Origin: Punica granatum
Taxonomy: Eukaryota; Streptophyta; Magnoliopsida; Myrtales; Lythraceae
Direction: 5' to 3'
Assembly: GCF_007655135.1 (NCBI RefSeq)
Contig: NC_045129.1
Span: 9,982,001 to 10,046,000, forward strand
Length of the DNA stretch: 64,000 nt
Below, in pieces: positions 1-11,832 of the stretch; the first letter of the stretch is position 1; the number at the start of each line of letters is the position of its first letter. The notes below the pieces were generated by a model. The model saw only the letters and a program-made list of their open reading frames with translations, ran no database searches and was not told the origin of the DNA. The position numbers and the translations under genes were made by a program.

Positions 1-413
1 AAAAAGAGTACCAAGCAACTGCGGACTGCAAGCACTTATTCTCATGGTTTTGGTCATTTTGCACTGACTTACATATATGGGTTTTGTTGCATTTTGTAAT
101 CCATGCTGGGCCTTTGGTTGGTCGCTATATTAGTTGCTTTTTTTTAGGTATCCTCATCAGTTAGTATGTCTATTGGGCCATTGGATTAGAGCTTATCCTG
201 CTACTAATTTTCACATGGTTTTAATTCTTCAATGGCAAAAGGAGCTTTCTGCTCTTAGTCTGTCGTAAATATGTGCCTTAGTGGTGCACCCTTGGCCTTG
301 GTACCATTTGAATGAAGATTTCTGTTGAAGCATGTAAGAAAACTCATACTTAATGCATTCCTTATGGTAGGTTACAACTTGTTCATTCTGAATTCCTAAT
401 TACTTGTTTTCAG
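1..413 (+). other. Intron 1 of receptor-kinase copy 1 (partial)
   Basis: This stretch aligns base for base with 12357-12764, which is the 3' part of intron 1 of kinase copy 2. It ends in a pyrimidine-rich tract and CAG just before exon 2 at 414. The signal-peptide exon of copy 1 should therefore lie about 0.5 kb to the left of the window. No other feature is visible. Confidence 0.85.
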
Positions 414-3400
414 GAGAAGCACTTGCATCACTGATGGCTTCATTGAATGCAACAAACGATCAGCTCATGGGTTGGAATCCTAATCAAGTTGACCCTTGCA
501 CTTGGTCTAATGTTAAGTGTGACCCTAACAATAATGTCGTCTCAGTGTAAGCTTTTCTTGTTGCAACCATTCAATTTTACTGCGTGCATTTATAATAGTA
601 ATATGTGAGCTACACTGTCAAGGGATTAAGAGAATTATTGAAATGCAGAACGCTGTCATCAATGAACTTCTCTGGGTCGTTATCCCCAAAAATTGGTCTG
701 CTCAGGACCCTTACTACACTGTAAGTATGTGGAACTGAAATAATTAGGCTCTCTGGTTTGGGTCTTTTTCTTCTTCCTGGAACACAAAGAATCTTCTTGA
801 AACACAGAGGAAATCAAGAAAAAGGTGTCGATTTGCCTTCACGTCTGTAATATTATCCTCAGTTCTCTAAAAGAAACAAAGAACCATGAAGTCCTGGAAG
901 ACTTCTGCAGTCTCATAGAACCAAATAGACCAAAATCTCAACAATGTATGCCTTCCATTGTCTTTAATTTCTGATGATCACAGCCATCTATCCAAATTCT
1001 TAAATCCAATCTCTTGCATGATGTATGGCTTGAGCTGACTTCTTAGTGTGTTTTGTCTCTGTAATTTAGGTAGTAGAATATTTCTGATAGAGCTTTACTT
1101 CTTGTTTCCCAAAATAGAGCCTTCAACTTTTTTAGGATAACTTGTTAAGTATTTATAGAAATTTGAAGGTTCTATAGAATTACTTCTTATGCATTTCCAT
1201 TGTTGTCCTCTTTTTTATAAGGCAGTACTTTGCGAGGGAATGGCATAACAGGTGCGATACCTGAAGAGTTTGGGAATTTGACGAGTTTGACTAATTTGGA
1301 CCTTGAAAATAATCGGTTGACTGGTCAGATACCGGCTTCTCTCGGAAATCTTGAGAAACTTAAATTCTTGTAAGAAGCTGCTTGTCTATTATTCTTTACC
1401 CTAAATCTAATAATGAGAATTTCTACGATGAAGCATATGACGTGGAAATAATCCTAACAGGTCTCTGAGTCAAAATAATCTTATTGGAAGCATTCCAGAT
1501 TCACTTTCAACTCTTCCCAGCTTGGTCAATTTGTAAGTTGCCATGCACTATTGTACAAACATTACATCATTATAAATATGTCATTGCTGCATGCCTTTTG
1601 GATTGCCTGTGAAAATACTGAACTACATGAACAAAACTATTCAGGCAGCTGGACTCAAACAATCTTGGAGGGCAGATTCCCCCAGCCTTATTCCAAGTTT
1701 TCAATTACAAGTACGACGATGGTGATAGTCATGCGGCTATTATTTTCCTTTTACTTTGTTCTACTACTTTAAGACTCTCTTTCACTGTTTCTGATCAAAA
1801 CTGGTGTTTTTGATGTTGCAGTTTTACTGGAAACAAGTTGAATTGTGGAATAAATTTACCCTATCCATGTGCATCTGAGAGTGGCAGCTCCAGTGAGTAT
1901 TGTCCTCACAGGAAAACGAATTATTATTCCCATAACCTTCCTTAATAACTGATGGCGTCCTTTTTATAGGTTCTTCTCGTAAGTCAAAGGTCGGAATTAT
2001 TATTGGTGTTGTTGGTGGACTTGTTCTTCTCCTCCTTTGTGGCATGCTTGTTTTCCTATATAAGGGCAGACAGAAGGGCTACAGACGAGAAGCGTTTGTG
2101 GATGTAGCAGGTTTGTATCACATGCTGATGAAGTTTTCTGATATTTATAATTGTGAATTGTTCATGTGACTTGCTTTTTTCTTGCTTTTAACAGCCTAGT
2201 AAAAACCATTTTTTGCTGCTTCTGGTTTCCACTTTGGATTGCCATCACCTTGCACACCACATTGTGGTTCCTAAGTTTGGACCCTTTTGTGCCCTAAAGT
2301 TTACATGAAATAAGGTTGAACCTTAAATAAATTTTACAATATGTTAAACTAGTGCAGAAATGCAGAACTAATATTTTGAAATCTTTCTTTTGTTCTCCAA
2401 AAGTTCTGAAATTTCACCCATTGGTATGCCGATATGACATTTTCTGATTATTTCATGGACTGTTAGGGGTTTGTTGCAATGTAGAACCAAAATTGAAGCT
2501 TTAAGGTGTGAAATTATCTAGATGCAGAAATTCAGGGTGCCAAGAATTATTTGCCTTTATGCTACATTCATTACTATTGTCTTGCCTTTTGATCAGGTGA
2601 AGTGGATGGGAGAATTCCATTTGGTCAGTTGAAAAGATTTGCATGGAGGGAATTGCAAATAGCTACAGATAACTTCTGTGAGAAGAGTGTTCTGGGTCAG
2701 GGAGGTTTTGGGAAGGTCTACAAGGGGGTGCTTGCTGATGGCACTAAAATAGCCGTAAAACGGTTGACTGATTTTGAAAGTCCTGGTGGAGATGCAGCTT
2801 TCCAGTGTGAGGTTGAGATGATAAGTGTTGCAGTCCACAAGAATCTCTTGAGGCTGATTGGATTTTGCACCACTCCCACTGAACGGCTCCTTGTCTATCC
2901 CTTCATGCAGAATTTAAGTGTCTCCTATCAGCTCCGAGGTAATTACACAATAGGCCTGAAGATGTTATATATTGCTAATATTCACTGGTGTGGAGTTATC
3001 ATGCATGTTCTAAGAGTGGTTATTGGAGCCAACTCAGACGTGATGAGGCATCTCAGGGTCGATTCTTGCCTACTGATTTGACACTTTATAGGCAACCATG
3101 GACAGGCACAGACGATTCTTGGCTTCAGGTCTTGTGGGTTTCATCGACCCAACTGGATTTTCTAGCTAGTTTTTCCTCAACAAAGACAAGTAAAACTGAC
3201 ATGAGTTATGTTACGTTTTTTCCCCATCACATTTGATGCTAGTAGTGCTGAGTTACGTATCTTTGGATGCACAAAGGTGAAATTTCTGCATTTTCTTTTA
3301 AGTTTGTTGGTAGGATCAGTTAGTTATCATCTTATGATCAATTTGCTTAAGTTGATCTGTCCCCTTTAACCCCATTTTATTTTGGGTTTCTCATTTATCT

Positions 3401-4639
3401 AATTGCCAAAGTCATTTATTGGAAGCATTTGTGATTAGTGGTTCTGCAATCTTATATTCGGAGATTTGGCATTTTTGATGACTCTTGGTCGCCAATTAAT
3501 GTTGATTGCTGCAGAGATCAAACCTGGGGAGCCTGTTTTAGACTGGCCTATGAGAAAAAAAGTTGCTTTGGGAGCAGCACGTGGCCTGGAATACCTACAC
3601 GAGCACTGCAACCCTAAAATCATTCATCGGGATGTGAAAGCGGCGAATGTCCTGCTTGATGAAGATTTCGAGGCTGTAGTTGGGGACTTTGGGCTGGCGA
3701 AATTGGTTGATGTCAGGAGGACCAATGTAACAACTCAAGTTCGAGGGACGATGGGGCACATCGCGCCTGAGTATTTGTCCACCGGGAAGTCCTCAGAGAG
3801 GACGGATGTTTTTGGTTATGGGATCACGCTTCTGGAGCTTGTTACGGGTCAACGTGCAATTGATTTTTCACGCTTGGAAGAGGAGGATGATGTCTTATTG
3901 CTCGACCATGTAAGTCCATTACTTCTTCAGAAGTAACCAAGTCCTCCTTCTGTAATGTATTGTCCCTTAACGTGTATCCTGTTACCTGCTTCTTGTGACA
4001 TTGTTCGTCATTAATGTAGCTGAGTTTGGAAAACACAAAGAATTTGCTTTTCCCGTTTTAAGCTCTGTATGGTTCTGAAGTTTTCCATCTGTTCTTCTCT
4101 CTTTGGGAGAAAAGTAAAGGATGTTCTGCATTTTGGAAAAAAAATTTGTATTTACTGTTAGACATGTAGTCTAGGTTGCTCTTTTCGGTTTATTTGTTTC
4201 TTGAGAAGACAAAAATGGAAAATATTTTTCCCAATGATTCTGTACCAGTCTGAACCAGATTTTCAAGCTTTGATCTGGGGGTTTTGTTTGGCTGAAATCT
4301 CGATTATACATGTGGTTTTTGAAGGTCAAGAAGCTTGAAAGGGAGAAGAAGCTTGATGCAATAGTGGACCGAAACCTGAACAAGAATTACAACATGCAAG
4401 AAGTAGAGATGATGATCAAAGTGGCTCTTCTCTGCACCCAGGCTTCGCCTGAGGAACGGCCCCCGATGTCTGAGGTCGTGAGGATGTTGGAAGGGGAGGG
4501 ACTGGCGGAGCGGTGGGAGGAGTGGCAGCACATCGAAGTGACTCGGAGGCAGGAATACGAGCGGTTGCAGAGAAGGTTCGACTGGGGAGAAAATTCCGTG
4601 TACAATCAGGATGCGATCGAGTTGTCAGGTGGAAGATGA
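414..4639 (+). CDS. LRR-II receptor-like kinase, copy 1 (exons 2-11; exon 1 outside window)
   Basis: Plasma-membrane leucine-rich-repeat receptor/co-receptor kinase of the LRR-II (SERK/NIK) group, closest in my memory to Arabidopsis At5g10290/At5g65240. Exons: 414-546, 649-720, 1226-1369, 1461-1532, 1645-1710, 1822-1892, 1970-2110, 2597-2938, 3515-3909, 4325-4639. All have GT/AG borders and the frame stays open to TGA. The 72/144/72/66-base exons encode the LRRs, 1970-2110 the single membrane helix, and 2597-4639 the kinase. The glycine loop GQGGFGKV, the lysine of [16 protein letters not shown] and APEY are all present, and the protein ends in ELSGGR as is usual for the group. Differences from copy 2 include DNFCEK for DNFSEK, SYQLR for AYRLR and GITLLEL for GIMLLEL. 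The family acts as co-receptors by phosphorylating partner kinases; the ligand pathway here is unknown. It faces a UGT remnant 345 bases downstream. Confidence 0.88.
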
Positions 4640-4984
4640 CCGTTTCTAGGTAACCACAGTTCATATGTAGATTTGTTCTTATTTCCTTTTTTTCCCTGAA
4701 ATATTTTGGGACCGCATGTTTGCAAGGTCGTAGCTTCATCTGTTGATGCTTTTGCAAGGTTCTAGTATCTAGTTTTCGGGCACTTATGCTTGCGCTTGGG
4801 GCCTGGAATGGTTGGGTTATATGTAATATTGATGTTGTAAATTGATTCTCGAACATTTAATTAGACACATGCGAGCCGATCATAGGCTTAATTCAAATGC
4901 TGAATTGAACTCCAAAATAGCCGATCGTCTTCTCCGAAACATTGAGGAATAACCAATACAGGGAAGGGGACATTATATCTTCGC
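4640..4984 (+). other. 3' untranslated/convergent spacer, unit 1
   Basis: The interval between the kinase stop and the stop of the opposing UGT fragment. It is shared nearly unchanged with 16972-17330, 27392-27691 and 30450-30713. It probably holds the 3' UTR and polyadenylation signals of both convergent genes; no separate gene is seen. Confidence 0.5.
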
Positions 4985-5213
4985 TCAGTGGATGAGTTGA
5001 TTGATCAATCTGTCTATACTGGCAGTGGAATATCCTCCTTTGCTGGTAGCTTCAGGTGCCTTCCTTTTCCACTCCATTGCCTTTTCCCTCTTCTCTTTTC
5101 CCGTTTCTCCGTTCATCATTTCCTTTACAAGCCGGGCAATTGCATCCTGTCTCGCATTTTGCTGAATCTCCATCCCGTTGCCCCAAACAGAGGACACGCT
5201 CTAGGAATTAATA
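4985..5213 (-). pseudogene. UGT85-like glucosyltransferase, C-terminal fragment (unit 1)
   Basis: On the - strand about 70 codons match the last part of the intact UGT at 27692-29247, from the [11 protein letters not shown] region to INQLIH and a TGA at 4985. The homology stops abruptly at about 5213, where unrelated AT-rich DNA begins, so at least 400 N-terminal residues, including the catalytic histidine and the PSPG sugar-donor motif, are gone. It lies tail to tail with kinase copy 1, the same arrangement as in the other units. It is a deletion remnant and not functional. Confidence 0.85.
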
Positions 5214-5269
5214 AGTATCGAAAATAAAAAACAGAGGACACGCTCTAGGAATTAATAAGTATCGAAAAT
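5185..5269. repeat. Tandem duplication of ~40 bases at the UGT break
   Basis: A block starting AACAGAGGACACGCTCTAGG and ending about 40 bases later occurs twice, offset by 44 bases and separated by a few A/T bases. The first copy spans the point where UGT homology ends, so the duplication probably arose during the rearrangement or its repair. Confidence 0.85.
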
Positions 5270-6412
5270 CATAAATTTTTTTCCATTTAGAAAACTCGAA
5301 TTCAACCTTATTTATTAAGAAGAATATGCACCCAACCATTTTAATTAACTTCCGATGTGCTAATCGTCACAATTAAATAGGAAGCGGGTGGCTGCATCAA
5401 AATGTTGGAATCAGTGCAGACTGTGTCACATGCTTGATCCTCATATTCATCATTTGTTGACCAACGACAGCAGCCTTGACCAACAACTATAATAACAGTT
5501 AACTAATACATATATATATATATACACACACATGTAATCTGCTAATTTAATAGATAAAATTAATAATAATGCAATTGACGACATCGGCGTCTGCCTGTTG
5601 ACCATGTTTCAGAGTAAAAGGAAATTCCACAGTATTATTAGAGTACCATGCAATCTATCGGTTTTCAAGTGTGGGCATGGTATACAGTCGATAACGGAGG
5701 AGATCCTGGACTATATATTTACCATCCAGATATGACTGTGAACATTATTATGACTTCTTGTCCAACCCATTAAGTCATTAGCACGTGGAAACTAGTTGAT
5801 CTCAGGATATAACTGTTATCCAATCAATAGAAAAACAATACTGTCCCCCAGAGGAATGGGACCTCCCACAACCATTTGATCTAACTCTTTTATTATTATT
5901 ATTATTTATTTTGATTCAGTAGGATATAGGTCTGCCTTATCACCTATATAGACCAAATTCCTACTTATTTTAATGGAATTCCTTTCTTTTTTTTGAATTA
6001 ATTAAGGTTATAAAATATTCTCATTGTCTAGTCCTTTTCTTTTGTGGGTAAAGGACTCCTAATTTATTTAAAAGGTTATGGAAATTCCTCGAGTGAAGTG
6101 GGTCAAGTGTGATGAATTGGTGGAGCCAGCCACCCGAACAGGATGGAGGCCACCTAGAAGAAAACCCAAGTTCAAAGGCTTTGGCATATTGCTACATTAA
6201 GTCAAATCCTGAATTATTTCAGGGTCGTTATCTAATTAAGAAAAGTCGGTTTATCTTTATTCGATCAATTTTCCTACATCAACTGTCCACCATCTTGTCC
6301 CTTTATTTATTTCCTAAATAATATTCTGAACATTCAATGGGCTGGTAAAATAATTGTGGTTTAGATGATAACTTAAGAGAATTCGGTGGAAAACGTTTCG
6401 CTTACATAGGAT
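5270..6412. other. AT-rich spacer without recognisable gene (unit 1)
   Basis: No open frame of recognisable family on either strand. The last ~200 bases (about 6215-6412) are similar to 18433-18625 in unit 2, so they belong to the ancestral spacer. The rest (5270-6214) has no counterpart in unit 2. A short TA/CA microsatellite sits near 5510-5530. Confidence 0.5.
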
Positions 6413-7013
6413 ACTTTAATATATAAAGTAAATTAATGATTTAATCGTCGAGAGATGCATGTTATATCAAATATAAATTCAAAATATTTTTTACATCAAA
6501 TTAAAAGTGTACATCAAATCCGACATTCCATCAATATTTCCGTTAACTTTAAACGGAAATCCTGATTTGCACATAAAGTGTCACGCAAACGATGATTAGA
6601 CAATAAAAAAAATTCTATACGTATACATAAAAATGTATACATATACATATACATATATAATATAATATTTCTCTCTCTCTCTCTCTCCCCCCTCCTCCTC
6701 CGCCCCTGCCTCCGCCCCTGCATGATTTGAAAATTGGGGGAGCTGAGCTTCCGGAGGACGAGGGGCTGCTTCTGGCTAGTGGGTGCGGAGGAGCTCGTCA
6801 AATGGCTCCGATTTGGGCTCGATTTTGGGGGCGAGGAGGGCGGAGGTGGAGGATGAGGAGATGGTGGGGGTGATGTGGGGGTCAGGAAGAAGAAGAGTGT
6901 GGAGGTCTGTGAAGAGAGGAGCTGAGCTGATTTCATGGCTGATTTCAGGGCACAGTGGAGGGAGGAAGGGGTGGGTTGGGTAAGGGGAAGGGGAAGAGGC
7001 AGGGGTGGAGGAG

Positions 7014-7051
<38 letters not shown>

Positions 7052-7307
7052 ATATTATATATGTATACATAAAAATATATACGTATAGAATTTTTTTATT
7101 GTCCAACTATTGTGTACCACGTGACACTTTTATGTACATGTCAGCATTTTCATTTAAAATTAACGGAAATATTGATGGAAGATTGAGTTTAATGTACTTT
7201 TAATTTCTCGAGTTTTAATTTGATGTAAAAAAATTTTAAAGTTAAATTTGATGTGACATACGTTTCTTGATAACCTAATCATTAATTTACTCCTTTATAT
7301 ATTAAGA
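6413..7307. mobile_element. Foldback element with ~280-bp terminal inverted repeats and GC-rich core
   Basis: The left arm (about 6413-6690) and right arm (about 7020-7307) are reverse complements of each other with scattered differences. Examples are ATCAATATTTCCGTTAA on the left against TTAACGGAAATATTGAT on the right, and the CT tract at 6671-6688 against the GA tract at 7020-7046. Arms this long around a non-coding core fit a non-autonomous Mutator-like element. The ~330-bp core (6690-7020) is much richer in G+C than the arms and their flanks, which is typical of a captured gene fragment (Pack-MULE), though I do not recognise a parent gene. No transposase is present. The element is missing at the matching place in unit 2, where only a short terminus-like AT stretch is found (near 19556-19572). 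Confidence 0.75.
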
Positions 7308-7315
7308 AAAAAGGG

Positions 7316-8584
7316 GTTAAGTCATGAACTTTGTCTCACTTTTCACTTTTGTCATCAACCTTTTTTCAAATAAAATCACGGATTGCGATTTTCTTCTCAC
7401 GTTTGCTATTTGTCTCATTTTTCATCCATTCTGTTGATTTGACAAACAAAAAATGCTAAGGTGACAATGGGTAACACGTTATATCTATAAATAATAAAAA
7501 ATAAAGAAATTTTGGGAAAAAAAAGAGCATACAAGGCTATGTTTGATCGTCGAATTTGGGTTAAAGTTAGGGATGAGATGACATGGGATTTTAAATCCTC
7601 CAGACATTGAATATCCTAATCTTGTGCTTGGAGAAGATCAAGAATTATGATTTGGATATTAAAACCAAATTATCATGATGTCCTTATATATTAGTTTAAG
7701 AATATCTAAAAATTAATATTTTTGATAATATTAAAATAACTCACAATAATTAAATATCAGTGTATACTTACCAAAAGATTATAGAATAATAAATTTTTTA
7801 TTTTCAAAATAAAATAATTTCATAAATTTTAAAAATAGTGGGGAAGAAAACCAATTGAGAAGGAAGGAAAAGGGCAGTGGCCGGCATTCCGGCCACCACC
7901 GCCCTACCGAGGTCGATGGTGGTCTTAAATGTCGTTGTAGGGGTGGTAATATGTGTCGTATCGTGTTTAAACGGGTTAGTATTAGAAAGTTCTAAACCCG
8001 AACACGACATGTTTAATTACGGGTTAACATGGACATGACACGTTTAATTACGGGTTAACATGGACACGACACGTCTAACTCGTTTAACTAAGCGTGTCTA
8101 AATGTGTATGTATACTTACCTATACGATATGACACTATTACCTTTAGGTATATATTATACTTACATCATATGACACTGCCAACTTTAATTATATATTACT
8201 ACACCATTGGCATGATAAAAATACCATAAACGGGTGATTTATATGAACAAATTTATATGATTTTAGTATACTTTATCTATTAATTGATACAATATGCGAA
8301 ACAAATTTATTAACACAATAACACATAATACAAACTGGTATATCTGTGTCTAAACGAATTACAAGGATTGAAGTCATTTAAACACGATTATTTATCGTGT
8401 CTAAACAGGTTTGACCTGCTTAGACACAAAACACATTTAACCTTAACTTAAATCCGTGTCGTATTCATGTCATGTTGTGTCAAATATTGCTACTCCTAGT
8501 CGCTCCCAACCTCGTCAGAGTGGCGATGGCCATAATTGGACTACTGTTGCAACAAAAATGCCCTCATCTCTCTCTTCGACGAGC

Positions 8585-8615
<31 letters not shown>

Positions 8616-9563
8616 CAAAGGGGCATGGTAGTGGCCTTATTCTGGCCACTAAGGAGCCAATCGAGGTCGCCGACATCCTTAAAGGTCGCCATCGACCTCG
8701 ATTGGCTTGGTGTGGCTGGAATCGAGCCACCATCATGCCCCTTTGCCACTATTTCTCTCTCTCTCCTCGAAGAGAAAGATGAGATGGAGCCGATTTTCCT
8801 GGCAGCGGTGGCTCAATTTTGGCTACTACCGCCCAAACAAGATCATTGTGGCAGTGGTGGCTGGACTTTGGCCGTTATCACCCTTTCCGGTTCTAGCTTC
8901 AAAAAAAAAATTTGAAATGGCAATTTTGGGAAATTTGATGTTAAAGGGCATTTTCATCTTTTGAAATAAATATTAATCACAATCCACTCTTATCCCATCC
9001 TTTACATGGATTAGTTTCATAATAATTATATTACACCTTATCCCCATCCTTATCCCTATCCTATCAACACTAAATGGGGATAAGGATTTCGAAATTCTAA
9101 TCTCAATCCATATCCTGACAGTCAAACATAACCTATGATTTTGTTTGGAGGAGGGATTTCTAACACGGAGGTCATCGGTGGGCTTAAACTTCATGGTCTA
9201 CTTTTGTTGAGGCATACTTGGCCGACGAGACTGTCCCCACTTCTCAAAGAAGGTCACCAGCAGGTTTTGACCTCGTTGGCGACCTCCATCTAAGAGCGGA
9301 TGACCAATGATAGCTCCAGTCCCAGCCCCAGCCCCAACTCTTCAATATTAAAACTTTTTTTAATATTATTTTAATGACGTGGGAGGTGTTGTCGTTTGCC
9401 ACTTAAAGTGCTGTTTGTCCTCCACGTTCGCAATTTTAATAAAAAAATGTAATGAATGATGAACGTGAAAATAAAATTAAAATTCATAATTCTAATTAAA
9501 TAAATAAATATATATATATATATGACAAAAGTGAAAAATTAGGGACAAAAAAGTTCATGATGT
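7316..9563. mobile_element. Large palindromic element, copy A (unit 1 spacer)
   Basis: The ends are inverted: GTCATGAACTTTG and TCACTTTTGTCAT at 7321-7355 read back as ATGACAAAAGTGA and AAGTTCATGATG near 9521-9562. Further in, 7535-7600 is inverted against about 9060-9140, and 8550-8675 against 8690-8790. The whole element therefore folds on itself around about 8680. The inner part carries GA and CT runs and GC-rich sequence but no conserved protein. It resembles a non-autonomous MULE/foldback transposon. A second copy is at 19578-21241. Copy A is interrupted by the hAT-like insertion at 7939-8498. Confidence 0.7.
7939..8498. mobile_element. hAT-like MITE nested in the palindromic element
   Basis: About 560 bases present in unit 1 but absent at the matching point of unit 2 (near 20200). 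The ends are imperfect inverted repeats: AGGGGTGGTAATATGTG at the left, and the reverse complement of the right end begins TAGGAGTAGCAATATTTG. GGGTGGCAAT-type termini are common in plant hAT-family MITEs. The flanks GTCGTTGT and GTCGCTCC could be a decayed 8-bp target duplication. Inside, an ACACGAC/GTTTAATTACGGGTTAA motif repeats. No transposase frame is seen. Confidence 0.7.
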
Positions 9564-9574
9564 TTTGGTATTGA

Positions 9575-10525
9575 AAAGAAAATGCGAAAAATAGATATTA
9601 CAGCATAATCTTTTCTTTTTGTGTCAACTTTGTTATAAACTTTTAAATTACACTATCTAGCACACCGTTTATGGTGTAGTGTTAATCATAATCTAACGTT
9701 AAATTTTTCGTAAAAAATAAATAGAAGGCTAATGTGTGGCACATGTGAATGAATAGTGAGCCCAAACTCTTACCACATGCGGAATAATTCTTATTCCAAC
9801 CTGCTCGATGTCCTTTTATCCATCCGACTCCTTCACCATCAATACTTGAATCCCATTCTCGCATCTTCACATACGAAATTACTCTTTCTTGAAAGCAACC
9901 ACACTATCAATAAAATGAAAAAAAAAGTCATATACTGATTTTATTGCAGTTCATATAGTAAACAATGGATGAAAAATTGTTAGAAAAAAAAGGGAAGCTC
10001 ATACCTCAAATAAAATGTAAATCTTAATTCGTTTTTTTCTATGGGAACAAATGAAGGAGAAATGTGAAGATGAAGATTAGCAAGCTCGTGGGTGAAGAGG
10101 GGAGGGAAATGACAAAACGCTAAACTGAAGAGAAATTTGGGGTTGCAGTGACGCGGGAGATGCGTGAAGAGGCAAGAATGAGATTCGAGTATTGATGGTG
10201 AAGGAGTCGGGTAGGTAAAATGGCACCAGACATGTCAGAATATGAGTAATTTAGCATGTGACAAGAGTCTAGACCCACTATTCATACATGAGTGCTCTAC
10301 ATTAGTTTTTCGTTTAATTTTTACGAAAAAATTGATGTGTCATAAATAATACTATACCCTAAATGATGTAATATATAGTGCAATTTTAAAAGATTATGAT
10401 AAAATTACCACAAAATTTAAAAGTTGTGATATGATTAATATTGCACCTTAAATGATGTGATATATAGTGTAATTTTTAAAGGTTGTAATAAAATTAACTT
10501 AAAAATAAAATATTGTGATATGAGA
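9575..10525. mobile_element. Long-arm foldback element, copy A
   Basis: The left arm (about 9590-9870) and right arm (about 10140-10525) are reverse complements. TTCACCATCAATACTTGAAT at 9832-9851 pairs with ATTCGAGTATTGATGGTGAA near 10183-10202, and TAAATTTTTCGTAAAAA with TTTTTACGAAAAAATT. The arms enclose about 270 bases with no coding content. The right arm contains an internal ~75-bp duplication (the AAATGATGT..ATATAGTG block occurs twice). A second copy lies at 21255-22200. Probably a non-autonomous MULE or another foldback transposon; it could produce long double-stranded RNA if transcribed. Confidence 0.75.
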
Positions 10526-10569
10526 TATATTTTTTCCAAAGAAAATTCATCAGTGCCTTGGACCCCTCT

Positions 10570-11832
10570 TGAAACTCAAGTGACACGACACACTACGAGG
10601 CAGAGTTTGGGGCAGTAATAATTGCAAGGCTAGCATTTTTTGTTCCCTTAATATTTTCACAAATTTACAGACCAGACCAGAAAGATAGAGGGAGAGAAAG
10701 AGGGGACAGAAGCTGCTTCTTTCCGGAATTTGGTACTGGTCGCTCCTATATTCATCAGGGGAATTCCAGCTCACTTCCCAGTTCCTACCCATTAAACAAC
10801 TGAAATTTTCCAGAGCAAAAGGCAGTGTGAAATCTCTCCAACTTTTCATCTCCTTTCCTCTTGATTTTGTTATGTACTTTCTCCAACACAAGATTCGAGC
10901 TTTGCTCCTCCTCCAGCTTCAATTCCCAACAAGGTGGGTGCCCTTTTATCCTTTCTCTTCAATACACTTCATTTCCTAGAATTGTTGCACTCGGCGTTGC
11001 AGGGTTCGTTCAGTTTCTGCGGATTCTTGGTTCTGGAGTTGGGGTTCTTTCCTTTGCCGATGTTCTGGTGCGTTTGGTGGCTTCGTAATTAATGAAAATT
11101 GACTTGGGATTGACTAACATAAGTTCTTGTTCTTTGTTTCCTGTTGGTTTAGAGCTGCAATGGTTTCACGATCTGGGAACCCCGCCTTTCTTTTCTTAGG
11201 ATGAATTAGATACAGAAGCATAGAAGAGACGCTCGATGAATAAACTGAAATGTTTTTAAAGGTCTAAGTTTTCAAGCTCTAAGTAATGCCATTTACATTG
11301 TTGAAGAGCCGTCATTTTTTACTGGATTCGGAATCTGGGACAAAACCCGCATTTCCTTTCATGTCAAACGGGGAAATAGTCACGGAATCCTGAACTGGAC
11401 ATGTTTTTTCCAGTGTTGCACGTGCAATGAAGATATCAAATTCCAGAAACATCTCGATATTGTTACTTAGTTTGAATTGTGCTGAGGTTTATTCAAGTTT
11501 TTGGGTTATACTTCCTGCATTGCTCTTTGAAATGAATTTTGATTTTCTAGGAGCAATGTTGCCAAATAGAACATGCGCATTTGTGTTTTGGGTGAGATGT
11601 GGGGTCATTATAAAAGTTGAATTACCTTCTTTGCATTTGCCGTATTAAAAATGGTTAGGAGGGTATAAATGCCCTCAACAGTGTGAAGTCTGAAGATTTA
11701 AATCCAAATGTAACTTAAAACTTTGTCGGATGCTGCTGAGGATATTTAGTAATCAGTTCAGGCTGTTTCTGCAGGAATAGCATGTGTTGCCAAATTTTAT
11801 TGCATTGGACACAGTAGCTGTTGCTGGTAAAG
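10570..11832 (+). promoter_or_regulatory. Promoter and 5' leader of receptor-kinase copy 2
   Basis: There is no coding frame of interest between the foldback element and the kinase ATG at 11833. A segment at 10791-10871 is conserved at 23254-23334 in front of the truncated copy 3, which marks it as part of the ancestral promoter/leader. A plausible leader intron runs from a GTGGGT donor at 10934 to a TTCTGCAG acceptor ending at 11774, leaving about 58 leader bases before the ATG. The leader-intron call is inference from splice-like sites only. Confidence 0.5.

Noticed and set aside
3435..4856. Many open frames on the - strand across kinase exons (repeated in all copies)
   Set aside because: They mirror conserved kinase codons on the other strand, lack splice logic of their own and match no family.
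6514..7203. Proline-rich and Arg/Glu-repeat open frames in the 6.4-7.3 kb element
   Set aside because: They arise from the CT/GA runs and the GC-rich core of a foldback element; no conserved domain is seen.
8456..8964. Overlapping open frames on both strands near 8.5-8.9 kb and again at 20.2-20.6 kb
   Set aside because: They lie within palindromic transposon sequence and contain RERERE/SLSLSL low-complexity runs; coding potential is not supported.
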